Of a stretch of DNA of 64,000 nt, positions 36,841-48,590 are shown piece by piece. The notes below the pieces were generated by a model. That model saw nothing but the letters and a program-made list of their open reading frames with translations, was not told where the DNA came from and did not search any database. A program made the position numbers and the translations under genes. The stretch's first letter is position 1; every line of letters begins with the position of its first letter. Source of the stretch: Torymus aiolomorphi (Eukaryota; Arthropoda; Insecta; Hymenoptera; Torymidae); assembly GCA_036365515.1 (NCBI GenBank), contig CM070873.1:44383157-44447156 (forward strand). Reading direction: 5' to 3'.

Positions 36841-38438
36841 CGAATGTTCTTTCAATAAATCGCAATCAAACTTTCAACATTTTCAAAGGCACTTTAAATT
36901 GTGCCAGGAACCAAATGAAACATTTATATGAATTCAAATGAAACATTTATAAATAATCCTTACCGAAATATCTCCTCAAATAACGAACCGCATTCACGTT
37001 TTTAATCACGCAAATATACGCGCCACCACGTGTCCACACATAAACTTTATAATTAATCATTCAATCCTGCACTCGCTCCGCATCATCCTCTCCACCCGCG
37101 ATAAAAAAGGAAAAAAAAACATCGATCTTCTCGCAAAAACTCCTACACCTTAAAACCAAACCAAACTTGAAATGATTTTTCTCAAGGTAAACACGCTCAA
37201 AAAAAAAGGCGCCACGTTCGGCAGTTTTTTCCAAACACCAAAGGACACGAAAAAAAACTCCGCTGTGCCTATACACCACAGCAGCTCTCCCAACTCCTCC
37301 TCTTAAACAATCAAGCCGACTTCCGACTACAGTCATCCTCGTCCCCGAGACACCTAGAAGGTCGTCTCGCAACAGCAGCAGCAGCGTCTAACGGTACACA
37401 GATACCCGGCGTCTTTGAACTTGTTAACCATCACCAGCGAGCGAGTTCTACTCTCCTCGCGTGCTCATACAGCGCGCGCAAAAAACGACGTTGACGTGTG
37501 CGCTGAAAGTGTTCGCGATGCGCTTATACAGCCAATAATGTATATACAGCGAACAGTTGTGTATAGGAAATTTAATTGCGAGGAGGCGAGAGCCGCGCGG
37601 TGATGTGTCATTACAGGTTCTCGAGGGAAAAAAAGACGCGCTGGCGCGCGGGCGGACACCGCACCGCAAAACCGCAGCAGCGCGAAATTGAATAAGTCGG
37701 CGCTCACTCGTCAATTGAATCTCCCCGCGCGTTGTATATTATACCTAATCCTATATCTCTCTAATAAAAGAGGAGCACACGCCTCGGCATTGCTTTCTAA
37801 CGGATTTCAATATTCCAGCTTGTCACACACATACACCCGTAACGAAAGCAATTACCGGCCAGATATAATAATAAGCCGAATGAAAATCAAACTGTACGAA
37901 ATTGGAACGAACGTGTGTGCTGTATATCGACGACGAGGACGGCAGATATATAGTCGCGTGAGAAAAGCGTGGATGCGCGCATCACTGCGCTCACGTGCGC
38001 TGTGTGCGTATGTACGCAGCGATTATAGGCGCCGGTTGCTCTGTGTGTGTGTGTGTGTGTGTGTGCAATATATTATACACACACCTTGCACGCTTCGTTG
38101 GGATTCTCGATCTATTAAGCCCGATATATTATATGCGCTGCACGTGCATTGTTTGTGCGTGTGTATACGCGCCCGACGCGAGACTATTTTATAATTCGAT
38201 GCAAAAGTCGTCGCGCCGTCGAGGAAGAAGCGTATGGGCTTATTACAGGGTGTATCTATATTAAAATCTTGATGGACCGGAGTCAAGGCCCATAGATCGT
38301 GCGCGTGCGAGTGGGTATATAGGTATATATTAATATCGGTTTATATTTGTGGCGAGAGAGAGAGAGAGAAAGAAGATGGATGCGATGCGAGGTTATAATG
38401 AGAGACAACGAGTAATTGCTTTTGAATATATATGTATA
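36841..38438. other. CpG-rich block with polarised shoulders
   Basis: The left shoulder at about 36960-37330 is G-poor. The right end, up to the foldback at 38439, is G-rich. The frames are not convincing. Confidence 0.5.
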
Positions 38439-39256
38439 TATGAGGATATTTTTTATTTGTCCACACTTAGAGGGTTGAAAAAATTAAAAAAAAAAAATAT
38501 TTGAAGGCACACCTTTGCGACAAGGTTTTCTCATTCTATAAGTCATAAAATATACGAAAGAACTCGTGAACAATAGAAAACGGTCTTGTGACACCGTTTT
38601 AGAAAAAAATTCATTTTTGTTATGGAAATTTAACATGGGGAAAATGGACGAAAAGTAGTCACTGATGATGAGCCAATAGTATAAAGCTTTTTAATGAGCC
38701 GACAAATATTCCACAAAATAAGTGATTAAAGTAGAAGAAAAGAGTTTTAATTTAAACTAAAGATAGTTAAAACCGATCGGTTCTGCGCAAAGTTACGTGC
38801 ATTTAAAAATCGAGAAAAATGGCCAAAAATGAGCGATTTTTCCCGAATCCACGTAATTCAATCATTTTTGGTAATTTTTCGCGATTTTCAAATGCACGTA
38901 ACTTTGCGTAGAACCGACCGATTTTAACGATCTTTAGCTTAAATTAAACCTCTTTTCTTCTACTTTAATCACTTATTTTGTGGAATATTTGTTGTCACAT
39001 TTAAAAGTTTACTATTGGCTAATCATCAGTGACTACTTTTTGTCCATTTTTCCCATGTTAAATTTCCATAAGAAAAATGGATTATTTTTTCTAAAAAGGT
39101 GTCACGTGACCGTTTTCTAATGTTCACGAATTTTTTCGTATATTTTTCTAACTATAGAATGAAAATAAACTTGTTGCGAAGATGTGCCTTCAAATTTAAA
39201 AAAAAAAAATTTTTTAAACCCTCTATAAGTGTGGGCAGATAAAAAATATCCTTATA
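38439..39256. mobile_element. Foldback/MITE element, TATGAR family, copy 2
   Basis: The ends are TATGAGGATATTTTTTAT and its near-complement (ATAAAAAATATCCTTATA), flanked by TA on both sides. The arms of about 390 bp carry the same internal blocks as copy 1. It is uninterrupted and serves as the reference form. Confidence 0.85.
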
Positions 39257-42052
39257 TATGTAATACATTGTTGTTAACGTTGGAAGTAGGTTTCAACTTT
39301 ATGTATACATTATATTCTCGTCGATTGCTTTTAGACGCGCTTATCACATGCTAACGTCGCATTAGCGTCGACATAATGCCATATAATACACAGAAAAGAC
39401 GCGAGAGAAAATACGTCGAAATAACACCCCCCCCCCCCCCCCCGCGAATCTGAAAAGTATTTAAAGCCTCTATAAAACACCGACACAGGTAACGACACGA
39501 CACTTTAGCAGCTCAATCTAGAATCTCGGGCGAGAAATTCCGATCCCCCTCTCCCCCCGTCTGCTCTGAAATAACTAAATTAACGTAATAAAGGAAACCG
39601 ACGAGAGCTCGCTCGCTCGCTCGCTGGCGCGCGCACTTCTCGAAACGCGTAAAGCTATAGCCGCGCGCAAAAAATCGGCGCACGGAACGTGCATCGAGGC
39701 AACGGCGGCGAGGTATTCCCTCGGTGATGAGGGGAAAACCGCAAAAAGGAGAAGGGGGTATGCGCCGAGAGAGTGCATTATGCCGTAATACCGACGCTCT
39801 GTATGTGTGTGTCTATCTATCTTTCTCCCGCTTTGCTGCTGCTATCTTGTGTTTCCTCTGTCTCGGGAAATAGCGAGGGGCCTCTTAATTAACGCGGTGT
39901 GGAGGTTGGATTGAAAGCTTCGAATCGACGTGTCTCTGTATGCGGCTGTGGGTATATATCGTTGGAAAGATCGCGGAGATGCAGATGGGTTGCTGAGGTA
40001 TGGACGGTGACTTTGGTGAGGCTGGGATATTGTGTGAGTGAAAAAAGAAGTGTTGGTGTAGGTGGAGAAGTGTTAAATAGAATTATACCTGCTGGAAATC
40101 GTCTATTCCACTCCCGTTTGTGAAATGTTTGAAAAATCGTTTCACAAATGGGACAAAATAGACGATTTCCAGCAGGCTACTTTCAAGAATATAAAAAACA
40201 TGAAAGATATAATGTTTTTTTTATATAAGGTTATAGTAATTCAAAATCAAAGCTATATTAGAACAAAATTTCGAAACTAGGTATTTATACCAATTGAACT
40301 CAATTTAAATGAGAAAGGAGCTCAAAGAAAAAAATGTTCAAATTCCAAAATGAGACAATCGAATGCACTATCGAAGGAGAGAATTTTCCAATCGAAGATA
40401 AGAAAAAAAAATTAATTGTAAATTAAGTTTGAAGGCACACACACACGCACTTGTATCCACACTTACTATAACTATACAGGCTAGCTAGGTCTTTATCTAC
40501 TTATTTCCAGAATCCACTTTTTTTTTTACTTACACGCGCGCGCGCACGCTACCACTCCAAAAACAGTGACCTACACGAACGTTTAGACGTCCGCTACCAT
40601 AGGGTGCCGAAAAAATTACACGCTCTAATCGCGGCGTGTAGCGGATTACGTACTTTTTCTGCTCCCCATCGCACACACACGTACGTTTTACTTTCCATCG
40701 TCCCGATATGACAATGTAATTTTCGGCGGTACCCGAAAATAAGCAATTTCGAAGCGTGACAGAATTAACCACATACTTTAACGATATTCTCTCTCTCACT
40801 CAATTACTTTTTGCCCCAATAATTATTGCGCTGGAAAAATTTCCCTCCTTTGTTTTCCCAAAGGCGAGCAAACACACACACCCAGCGTTAATTGAATATT
40901 TATACACGGTTTGTATATATCGAGGAAAATCCGCGTCACGCTAGCGCGCCGTCCGAATATTCCGTGAAAATGTAGACCACGTGCAGCATCATCCGCTGGA
41001 TATAACGTTATAGAGTCATACTTTCATAAGCGTGACGTTTTATTCGGTTCATAAGTCACATTTGCCGGTGGATGAGGGGGGATTTTAACAGCGTTTCGCT
41101 CTCTTAAAGACGACCGCCGGGACTGGCGAGAGAGAGGGAGAGAAAAAACGCTCATTCCGGGTTATATGTACTCCCGAAGTATTCCATCTCGCGTGTAGTT
41201 ATGCAGAGAAGAACCGCCCGTAAAATCTGCGCTCCACCTTCCGCGCGGGTATATCTCTCGTTCGCCGGGAGAGAGAGAGATTTCCTTCAATACGAATGTA
41301 AATCACGCAGGTTACCGCGAAAAGTATACGCGGCGCGCTAAATCTCGCTGGGATATTGTTGTAGGTGGGGGGGGGAAGCTATTATTTTTCCATGAAAAAT
41401 ATGATAAAAATTTTATCAGGGGAAAGAAGAGAACAGGAGGAATGTTTCAATCTCGCGGATGATGTGCCTCATTTGCATTTAAGGTTATAATGCCATTTAT
41501 TTGCGCTAAAGTCTTGCTTTGGGAGGAGAGCGCGCAAGCGCGGGAGATTTATCGTGGAGCGGTTAATAAATGTGACGTTTAAATATCGACGATAAACGAT
41601 TGTGGTTAGAGAACGACCGTAACCGTGTCTCGTTGGGTGGAGAGCGCTAAATTTAGGTCAACGCGGCGTGTTTTCGCCGTTATATTTTTTTCCTTTTTTT
41701 TTTTTTTAATTAAAAATATAGATCTGTGCATACAAAATATACTAACAAACAGTTTATATGTAAAACAATATTTATGCTGTAGGTAACGTTAATTGAAGGC
41801 AATAAATGTACAATTTTTTTGGGCTTATTCAAATTAGAACGAATTCCTGCTCCATAAAATTCTGACATTTTTTTGACGAAGAAAAAAAAAATTAATTTCA
41901 TTTATTTTCTTTATACAAATCTCCACACATACAGATTTCCGATAAAATTCGAAAACCGTTTCTCGATTAAATTCTCGGCATAAGAGCGTAAACCAAATTT
42001 TTTTCCAAACGTCAAATACCAGAATTTTGTCGACATCGCTAATTTCGTTCCA
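39257..42052. other. CpG-rich and AT-rich DNA; no gene seen
   Basis: A C-run lies at 39426-39443. The G-rich right shoulder (40021-40080: 23 G, 1 C) runs up to the hairpin at 40088. A G-poor stretch lies near 40430-40560. AT-rich DNA fills 41.7-42.05 kb. Confidence 0.5.
40088..40176. mobile_element. Short hairpin element with CCTGGT-type ends, copy 2
   Basis: The perfect 14-bp inverted end is CCTGCTGGAAATCG. The internal GTTTGTGAAATG and CGTTTCACAAATGGGAC match the element at 25944. It folds end to end over about 89 bp. Confidence 0.7.
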
Positions 42053-42234
42053 CACAGAGAAAAGAAAATCTTAACTGTTAACGAACGAACGTTTGGATAT
42101 GAATAAATGAATGTTCATTTACAGTTAGAAAAATTCGTTAACAGTTTGAGTTGTTTACTCAAACCATTCGTCACTTAACTCTTAACGAATTTGTCTAACT
42201 ATAAATGAATAGTAAAGTTTTTCTTTTCTCTGTG
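42053..42234. mobile_element. MITE, CACTG family, copy D
   Basis: This is a 182-bp element with ends CACAGAGAAAAG and CTTTTCTCTGTG, flanked by CA on both sides. TTAACTGTTAA at 42071-42081 starts 18 bp inside the left end. Confidence 0.8.
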
Positions 42235-43491
42235 CAATATCGAAAAAATTTTATCTCCCACGCATCTCACTATACATTGTACAACAACGCGGTCCTTTAC
42301 TTATACTCAACCCTCTATCCCGTCCCACAAAAATCGTCGCGCACTCCCGTTCCTCATCTTATCCGAGCCGCTCCTTCTCCGCGCGCAGCTCTGCAAAACT
42401 CTGCGCACCCACCTCGAAGCACAAAAAAGCGTAACCTCATCAAGGCAAACCAGCGCGTCTCTCTCTCTCTCAACGAGGCCTAATCCGGCAACGAGAGTGG
42501 CCGCGCGTAATCGCCGCCGAGAGTGGAAGCACGTGCGCAATTAGTCTCTCTCTCTCTCTCTCTAGCAGCGGCGGTAGTAACCCGAACGTCAACGTCGGAT
42601 GAACAGTTACTTACATACGGATAGGTCGCGTGTCCAGCTTTCTCTCCGCGCGCGCTCGCAAACAGAGAGGAGTCGCAAAAGTGGCGACGGCTGCTGCTGC
42701 TGCTGCGATCCTCTCTAAACGTCGAAAATGTCTTGCGAGTTGTAAGAGCCTGCCGGAGGCTCTGTGTGTGTGGGAGTCGAGAAGAGAGTGGGAATATAAT
42801 GTGGCTTTGAAATCGGGACGTACAGGATGGGATATCTATACGTCCGTTGTAGGGCAGAGAGGTATAAGTAATGGGTGGACAGTTGAATCCGATGGGTTGA
42901 TTTCATGCCGCGGCGATGTAGGAAAATTGTGCCGTTCGGGTTATATCTATTATATGAATCTTATATAAAAGGTCATTTCACGTTTTCCTATATACACTAC
43001 TGCTCAAACAAATCACATATAGGGTGACTACACCAGTAGTTGAACAGTCACCAGTTAACGAACATTTTATATATATATATATGAAAATATCAAGCTTTCT
43101 ATGTATTGTTTATCTAACATGACGATAATTTTCGAATCCTTGAATTTTTATTTCATTTTATATAAAGATTCTGCATAAAAAAAATTATCTTGTTAAGAAT
43201 AAAATCATAAAATCGCCGCTATTAAGTGTTTCTTCAATGGCGATGTATTTCTTCACTGGTGAAACGTATTTAAATACTAAGATTGCGTGTTCCTTTACTG
43301 GTTTTTAGGAGATATTTACAGATTTTCATTAAATAAAATTTTTACTTTGATTCTTTATTCGAAATTTGCTTATCGACGTAAAGTTTGAACATTTTAGAAT
43401 ATAAATTTCAAAAGGGTTTTACTTTTAATCCATTTTTAAACCACTTAATTCGATAACAAAAGTTACAATTTCCTTATTCTTTCCTTCACTG
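42235..43491. other. Small CpG-rich block, then AT-rich DNA
   Basis: The G-poor left shoulder starts immediately after MITE copy D. The G-rich right shoulder is at 42760-42960. The remainder is AT-rich with no gene seen. Confidence 0.5.
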
Positions 43492-43679
43492 CACTGAGAG
43501 AAGGATTTAATTATAGATATACTAGCTTATTTGAAACGTAAAATTTAAGTATACTAACTGTTAATATGTATAGTTTAAAATCATACCAGTCATACCAACA
43601 TACCACTCTAACCTCAAAATCATAACTTAAATTAATTAAGATTTTTACTTCATGTGTGATTTTTCTCACACGAAAAATG

Positions 43680-43795
43680 TTATACAGTACTCCTTCAGAA
43701 TACCACCACTATGTGTCTCTCTTACTCTAAGGAGTTGTTTATGAGATAGAAAAGGACACACGACGGCGGTATTCTAAAGGAGCACTGTATAAGAT
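43680..43795. repeat. Hairpin element nested in copy E
   Basis: The arms are GTTATACAGTACTCCTTCAG at the left and the complement of CTTATACAGTGCTCCTTTAG at the right, continuing through AGAATACC and GTGTGTC for about 45 bp each. The mismatches show it is not recent. Confidence 0.6.
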
Positions 43796-43926
43796 AAATA
43801 ATCACCTATCGCACTAGTGTCGAAATGTACTATTAATTATTTGAATTGTTTATGTTCTTCGAAACTTCAATATGCACTTGAAGAATTTTCGTGTTTACTA
43901 TAAACAGTGGGTATTCTAACTGTTAA

Positions 43927-44075
43927 CCTTTAGAGGACGGGGATTTGGGTTTACTGTTTTCTCTCACTTTTCTATAGAAATCGAGTTTTTGTGATGTCTC
44001 ACATCTCAAAACTAACACATGTAAAGGGTCGATCATGGGCATGGCCCGTATAGGGGCCATCCCGTCCTCTAAAGG
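43927..44075. mobile_element. piggyBac-type MITE nested in copy E
   Basis: A perfect 15-bp terminal inverted repeat CCTTTAGAGGACGGG is flanked by TTAA at 43923-43926 and 44076-44079. TTAA duplication is diagnostic of piggyBac-like transposition. At 149 bp it carries no transposase. Confidence 0.8.
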
Positions 44076-46213
44076 TTAATATGCGCTTATTTCGCCCAAA
44101 ATCAAGAATCCCATTCTAACTGTTAATAAATATACTAACTGTTATGAAATCCTTCTCTCAGTGTGGTGAACTCACTCTACCCAACCACAAAAATCCATAT
44201 TCCACACTATTTACACACTATTCAAGGTTCTACACCGAACCGATCCACCCAACCGTAAGGAAAAAAGCGGCACCTCGCCCCCGCGGGCCACCAGCTCTTC
44301 TACGCGCTCCGCCGCTATGGGAACTGGAGCAATTTCATGCTCGCGTAGATTTTTCCTGCAGCCGATCGAGCGTGCAGCGAATCTCCTAGTGGTATTCAAT
44401 TCTCTCCGTGCGGGGATATCGAGCGGGACATGTCTCTCGACAAATGGCCCGCGGGTGATAGTATTATCGATCGGTCCAGCACGCGCGAGACTTGTTTATT
44501 ATTATTACACGCGGCGCAAGTATTTGGAGCAGAGATATTAATGGCCGCGCGTCTTTTCCCCGTGTTGTACATGTACGCGTGCGAGCGCTCTGGACTGATT
44601 GTTCCGTTTACGGTTGTATTGAGATGTCCGGGTGAATTCCGTGTGTATATATATACGCGTTAAATTAATCGAGGTGCGGCGGCGCGATATTATCGCTAAT
44701 GCGCCGTGCCGGCTGATTGGTCATTTTAATCGCGCGCTCGCGCGGGTTCTTCTTCTTTCCTCTCTCGATCATGTGTGTGTTTTCCGCGGCTATTAAATCG
44801 CTTAACGAGGGCTATACGTTATTAACCGCGAGAGGCGTTATTAATTAATAAATTTTATGGCACGCAAGGTTGTTAAATGTGCCCGACGAGAAATACTTTT
44901 AAACGGGTATTTATATAGATATGTGTGTGTTTATTTTTGCGTATATATGTGGAATACTAGTTTCACATAGAGACATATACACGCGCTCTCATAAATATAT
45001 TCAAAGCGCACTCCGGTTAAAGATGATTAGACCAAGCGCGGAGTGTATATACGTATAAGTATTTTAAAAAGCCAGCCGAGAAACATTAGAGAGCAAACAA
45101 TCCTCGACCTCGCTGTCTGTAAGAAGAGAGAGAGAGAGAGAAAAAGCCATCGGGAAAGTTTAGAGACCTGCCGCGCGCGCGCGTACAAAAAAAACAACCA
45201 GAGGAACAGCGAAGGGTAAGCAGGAAGATGAAAAAGCCGAGCAAAGAAGAAGGCAGGTAGGTAGGTAGGTAGGTATAGGTATAATTTTTCTCTCGCGGCG
45301 AACCGCGCGGCAAGTCAAATAGAAACCCTCAATCGAAGTCAACCGAGAGCTTCTACACTGCTGCTGCAGTACTGCGCGCGAGGGGGGATTCCGGGAGTGA
45401 CGCGCCTATAATGGCATCTCCATCGCGAGGGGGGGGGGGGGGGGATACCTCTGGAGATAGACGTTAATTATACGATTTTTCGTAGGGCGGTTACGCTTGC
45501 GCCGGGCAAAAAATCCAGGAGGAGGAGGAGGAGGAGGGTATAAAAAAAGCTTAGCGGGAGGGAGTGTATACCGAGAAATAAAGGTATAAGCTGGCGTTAC
45601 CGCGAATTTTCCCCGCGACATTTATGACTGGCTGATGATACACTTATTGCAAAATCTCGGGTATAGGTTCGAGTGTGTGTATGTATGTACGTACGTGTAG
45701 AGGAGAGGTATAGAGAGAGAGAGAGAGAGAGAGAGAAGCAGAAGCGCCCCGCGCGCTCGTAAAATATACGCGAGAGCAATTTCCTCGCCGGTCGCACGCT
45801 CGCCGACCTCTCTCTCTCTCCCCCGCAAAAAGCTTTAACGCGGAGAGAGAGAACGGACGGAAATAGATATACGGGAGAGCAAGTGCAGCAGCTAGCTAGC
45901 TATAGCTATATGTACATATACATATTCACGAGGAACTATATCGGCTTTTTTTCTCGATCGGGAGAGTATAATCTAATGAGAGAGTGAGAGGGGGTGCGAA
46001 AGGGAAGAGTGTCGTTAGAATTACGTGAGACTTCATTTAGCTGCCGGCCGGCTAACGAAGTCAGTAGACGCAGATATAGAGGAAGGAAGCGAAATGTCGC
46101 GCAGTGTGGCGTAGCGAGCGCGACGAACGTCGCGAAGAGAGAGGAAAGAAGGAGGAAATAAAAATAATGTCACGGCAGAGAGCGCGCGCACACTCGCGGT
46201 GCGATCTTTCTGG

Positions 46214-46218
<5 letters not shown>

Positions 46219-46261
<43 letters not shown>
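46219..46261. repeat. (CT)n microsatellite
   Basis: Twenty-one CT units occur here, in the CpG-rich block before the candidate promoter at 46.7 kb. Confidence 0.95.
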
Positions 46262-46262
<1 letters not shown>

Positions 46263-46721
46263 ACAGGGAGAGAGATGGGAAAATTGGTGAGAAAGTAAGT
46301 TATTAAGGAACTGGGGAGGGAAGCGAAAGGGCGCGGGCCCTTTGCTCGTTATCCTCTCTCTAGGTAATTAGCCGGTGCATGTGCGCGCTCTCGCGCATCC
46401 TCGGCATCGCTCGCTCGCTTGCTTGAGCGAGAGAGAGCGAGCGAGCGAGAGAGAGAGAGAGGAGGCGAGTAGTGGATTGGCGGAGATGCCGACTAGGATC
46501 TCCCCGGTAGTCCCGGCGCGCTGGTTGGTCGGTAAGTGGGCCTAGCGGGGACTCATAGGCAGGCCGCCTCCTACGAGAGCTCGCAGTCGGACTCCAACGG
46601 CGCTCCGCAGACCTTCTCTCTCTCTCTCTCTATACACACTCGCTCTCTCAATCCTTTCTTATCGCTCTCTGTCTGGCTCTTGGAGGTCTACCGCGGTCGC
46701 GTGTAACGATAATCGTTGTGG

Positions 46722-46859
46722 TATATAAAAACATTTGTTCGGTGGGCCTTGCGAATATCGACGCTGTGACAACAAGAGAAAAGACCCGAGAGAGATATAG
46801 TATATAGTGCCAGTTGTGGGGTTGGTTCGCCATCAACAGGAGCTTCAGTGTTTATGCAG
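46722..46859 (+). promoter_or_regulatory. Candidate TATA promoter and non-coding first exon
   Basis: TATATAAAA at 46722-46730 is followed by about 100 bp of unique, non-repetitive sequence ending TATGCAG|GTAGGA (donor at 46860). It would suit a 5' UTR exon splicing to the acceptor at 54796 of the mucin-like gene. The connection is inferred from order and strand only. An alternative donor, GTCG|GTAAGT, lies near 46532. Confidence 0.2.
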
Positions 46860-47441
46860 GTAGGAGTGTGTGTGTGGGTGTATTTGTGGTGATATGTAGA
46901 AAAAGGGCTCAAGTTATACTTCACGACGTTTACGAGAAATCATACAGTCTCAATGGTATAGAAGACAATAGAATCGAGTGGACAGCCCCCCTTTTTTAAA
47001 CTATATTTTTTTTTTACCCAGATGATACGCAATGGATAAAAATACTATAGCAAATAAAATTGGTCTTTCAAGCCCTCTTTCAATATCACCACAGATATAT
47101 AATATGCGCGAGATATATGTAATGTCAGTTGCGAGCGACTGTGTGTGCGTGTATTTATAGATACGGAGAACTGCACGCGGGTAGGTGTAATGATGATCTG
47201 GACATTCGGAGAAAGCTTTTTTCGCTTCCACTTTTCCATCTCTAGCGTACATAGTCAGTCGTTAAGGGATTTTTTACGTAAGCGAGGTGCATGTCAGTGC
47301 TGTATTAAGCGCGATTAAATTCAGTTCGGAGGAGAGCCGTCCTCGTCGTCAGCGTGTAATTGCTCGGTGGAGCTGTGTAGTTGTGCGCCGATATTGTGAT
47401 GTCACTGTCAAGGCCGCGCGAGACAAGTCGAGCCCCCGAGC

Positions 47442-47442
47442 A

Positions 47443-47521
<79 letters not shown>
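47442..47521. repeat. (GA)n microsatellite
   Basis: About 39 GA units with one AA interruption mark the start of the G-rich shoulder. Confidence 0.97.
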
Positions 47522-47523
<2 letters not shown>

Positions 47524-47689
47524 TGGTAGGCAGCAGATGTAAAGTGTGCGTGTGTGTGGTCGTGGGGGGTTATTGGGTGGGGAAAAAAACGGAAGGGGGA
47601 GGTGAGGTTGTGAGGGGAATGGTGGAGGTGAAGAGGGTTTGGTTCGTGGATGGAGATGGATAATGGTTGCATGTGTGGAAAATGAGGGT

Positions 47690-48590
47690 CAAGGTAGAGG
47701 AAATTTTATGGTTACCTCGATGTGTGTAAATTGAGATTTGATGACAGGATAGTTATATGGGGCCAAGGTAGAGGAGACTTTGGTTTTGGTCGGACTTTAT
47801 TGGCTTTTCTTTATTTTTTTGTAAGTCAGTTTAAGTGACATATAATTATAGTTTGGCTGTGATTTTTCTACTTTTCGTATATAGAGGAAAATTCTGTGGT
47901 CGGATTCGATATCTTTTCTCAAATTTCCATAGTTTCTGTGTTCGGCTTCCATGTGTATGAGAAGTTTAGGTAACAGTATAATTTACTGAGCCTGTTTGTA
48001 CTTTTCGTATATCTAAGTTAAAGGAAATGTCTTTGGTGATTGTATGTAAAAGGAGATTAGAGGAAAAGTCAGTTTGTAAAGTCAAGACAGAGAAATATTT
48101 CTTTTTAAATCGAACTCGATTGTCTTTCCTCGAAATTTCATATAGTTTCTGTATGGTTCCGTGTATATAAAATAAGTTTAAGTAATCGTATAGTTTCGAA
48201 AGACTTTTCTACGCTTTTCATGCATCTCAGACAGAGAAAATATCTATTTTAATCAAACTCAATCGTTTTTTATCAAATTTCTGTAGTTTCTATTTAGTTC
48301 CGTGGTATAAAATTATTTTAGATAACAGTACAATTTTTGTCAGTGGTCTATGCTTTTGGCACCTACATCCAAGTACAGAGTAAATATCTCTTTTGGCCCA
48401 ATTCAATCGTCATCTCAAATTCTCGCATTGTTTCAGTTTGATCCCGTCAACATCGTGAAATAAATTTCGGTACCACTACTCTTCCACAAAACTTTTCACT
48501 TCTTTTACGCACACATCTAATCCCTTTCTGGCCCCACTCGACGACTTTTCTAAAATTTTCCTTACGGTACCCACAATCAGCAACCGTGGG
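47690..48590 (+). repeat. Degenerate tandem repeat, about 135-145 bp period
   Basis: Six or more diverged units are spaced near 47783, 47897, 48030, 48112, 48248, 48391 and 48528. Each carries forms of TTGGTCGGACTCGATNGTC, then TCAAATTTCNATAGTTTC, then AAAATAAGTTTAAGTAACAG. Left units are G-rich and C-poor; right units are C-rich and G-poor. It has no coding frame. Confidence 0.6.

Larger units (their letters stand above)
43492..44163. mobile_element. MITE, CACTG family, copy E, containing nested elements
   Basis: The ends CACTGAGAGAAGGATTT and AAATCCTTCTCTCAGTG are perfect complements over 17 bp and are flanked by TG on both sides (43490-43491, 44164-44165). The interior holds a hairpin (43680-43795) and a piggyBac-type MITE (43927-44075). 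Confidence 0.85.
44164..47689. other. CpG-rich, microsatellite-rich block
   Basis: The G-poor shoulder begins directly after MITE copy E. The centre has (CT)n, (GA)n, a G-run (45429-45444) and the candidate promoter at 46.7 kb. It ends in a G-rich shoulder (47581-47640: 31 G, 1 C). Confidence 0.5.

Noticed and set aside
37688..38194. 168-codon plus-strand frame
   Set aside because: It runs through (GT)n and CpG-rich DNA; no domain or splice logic.
47690..48590. CRISPR-like array
   Set aside because: The units are degenerate, about 140 bp, without short identical repeats and unique spacers, and the genome is eukaryotic.
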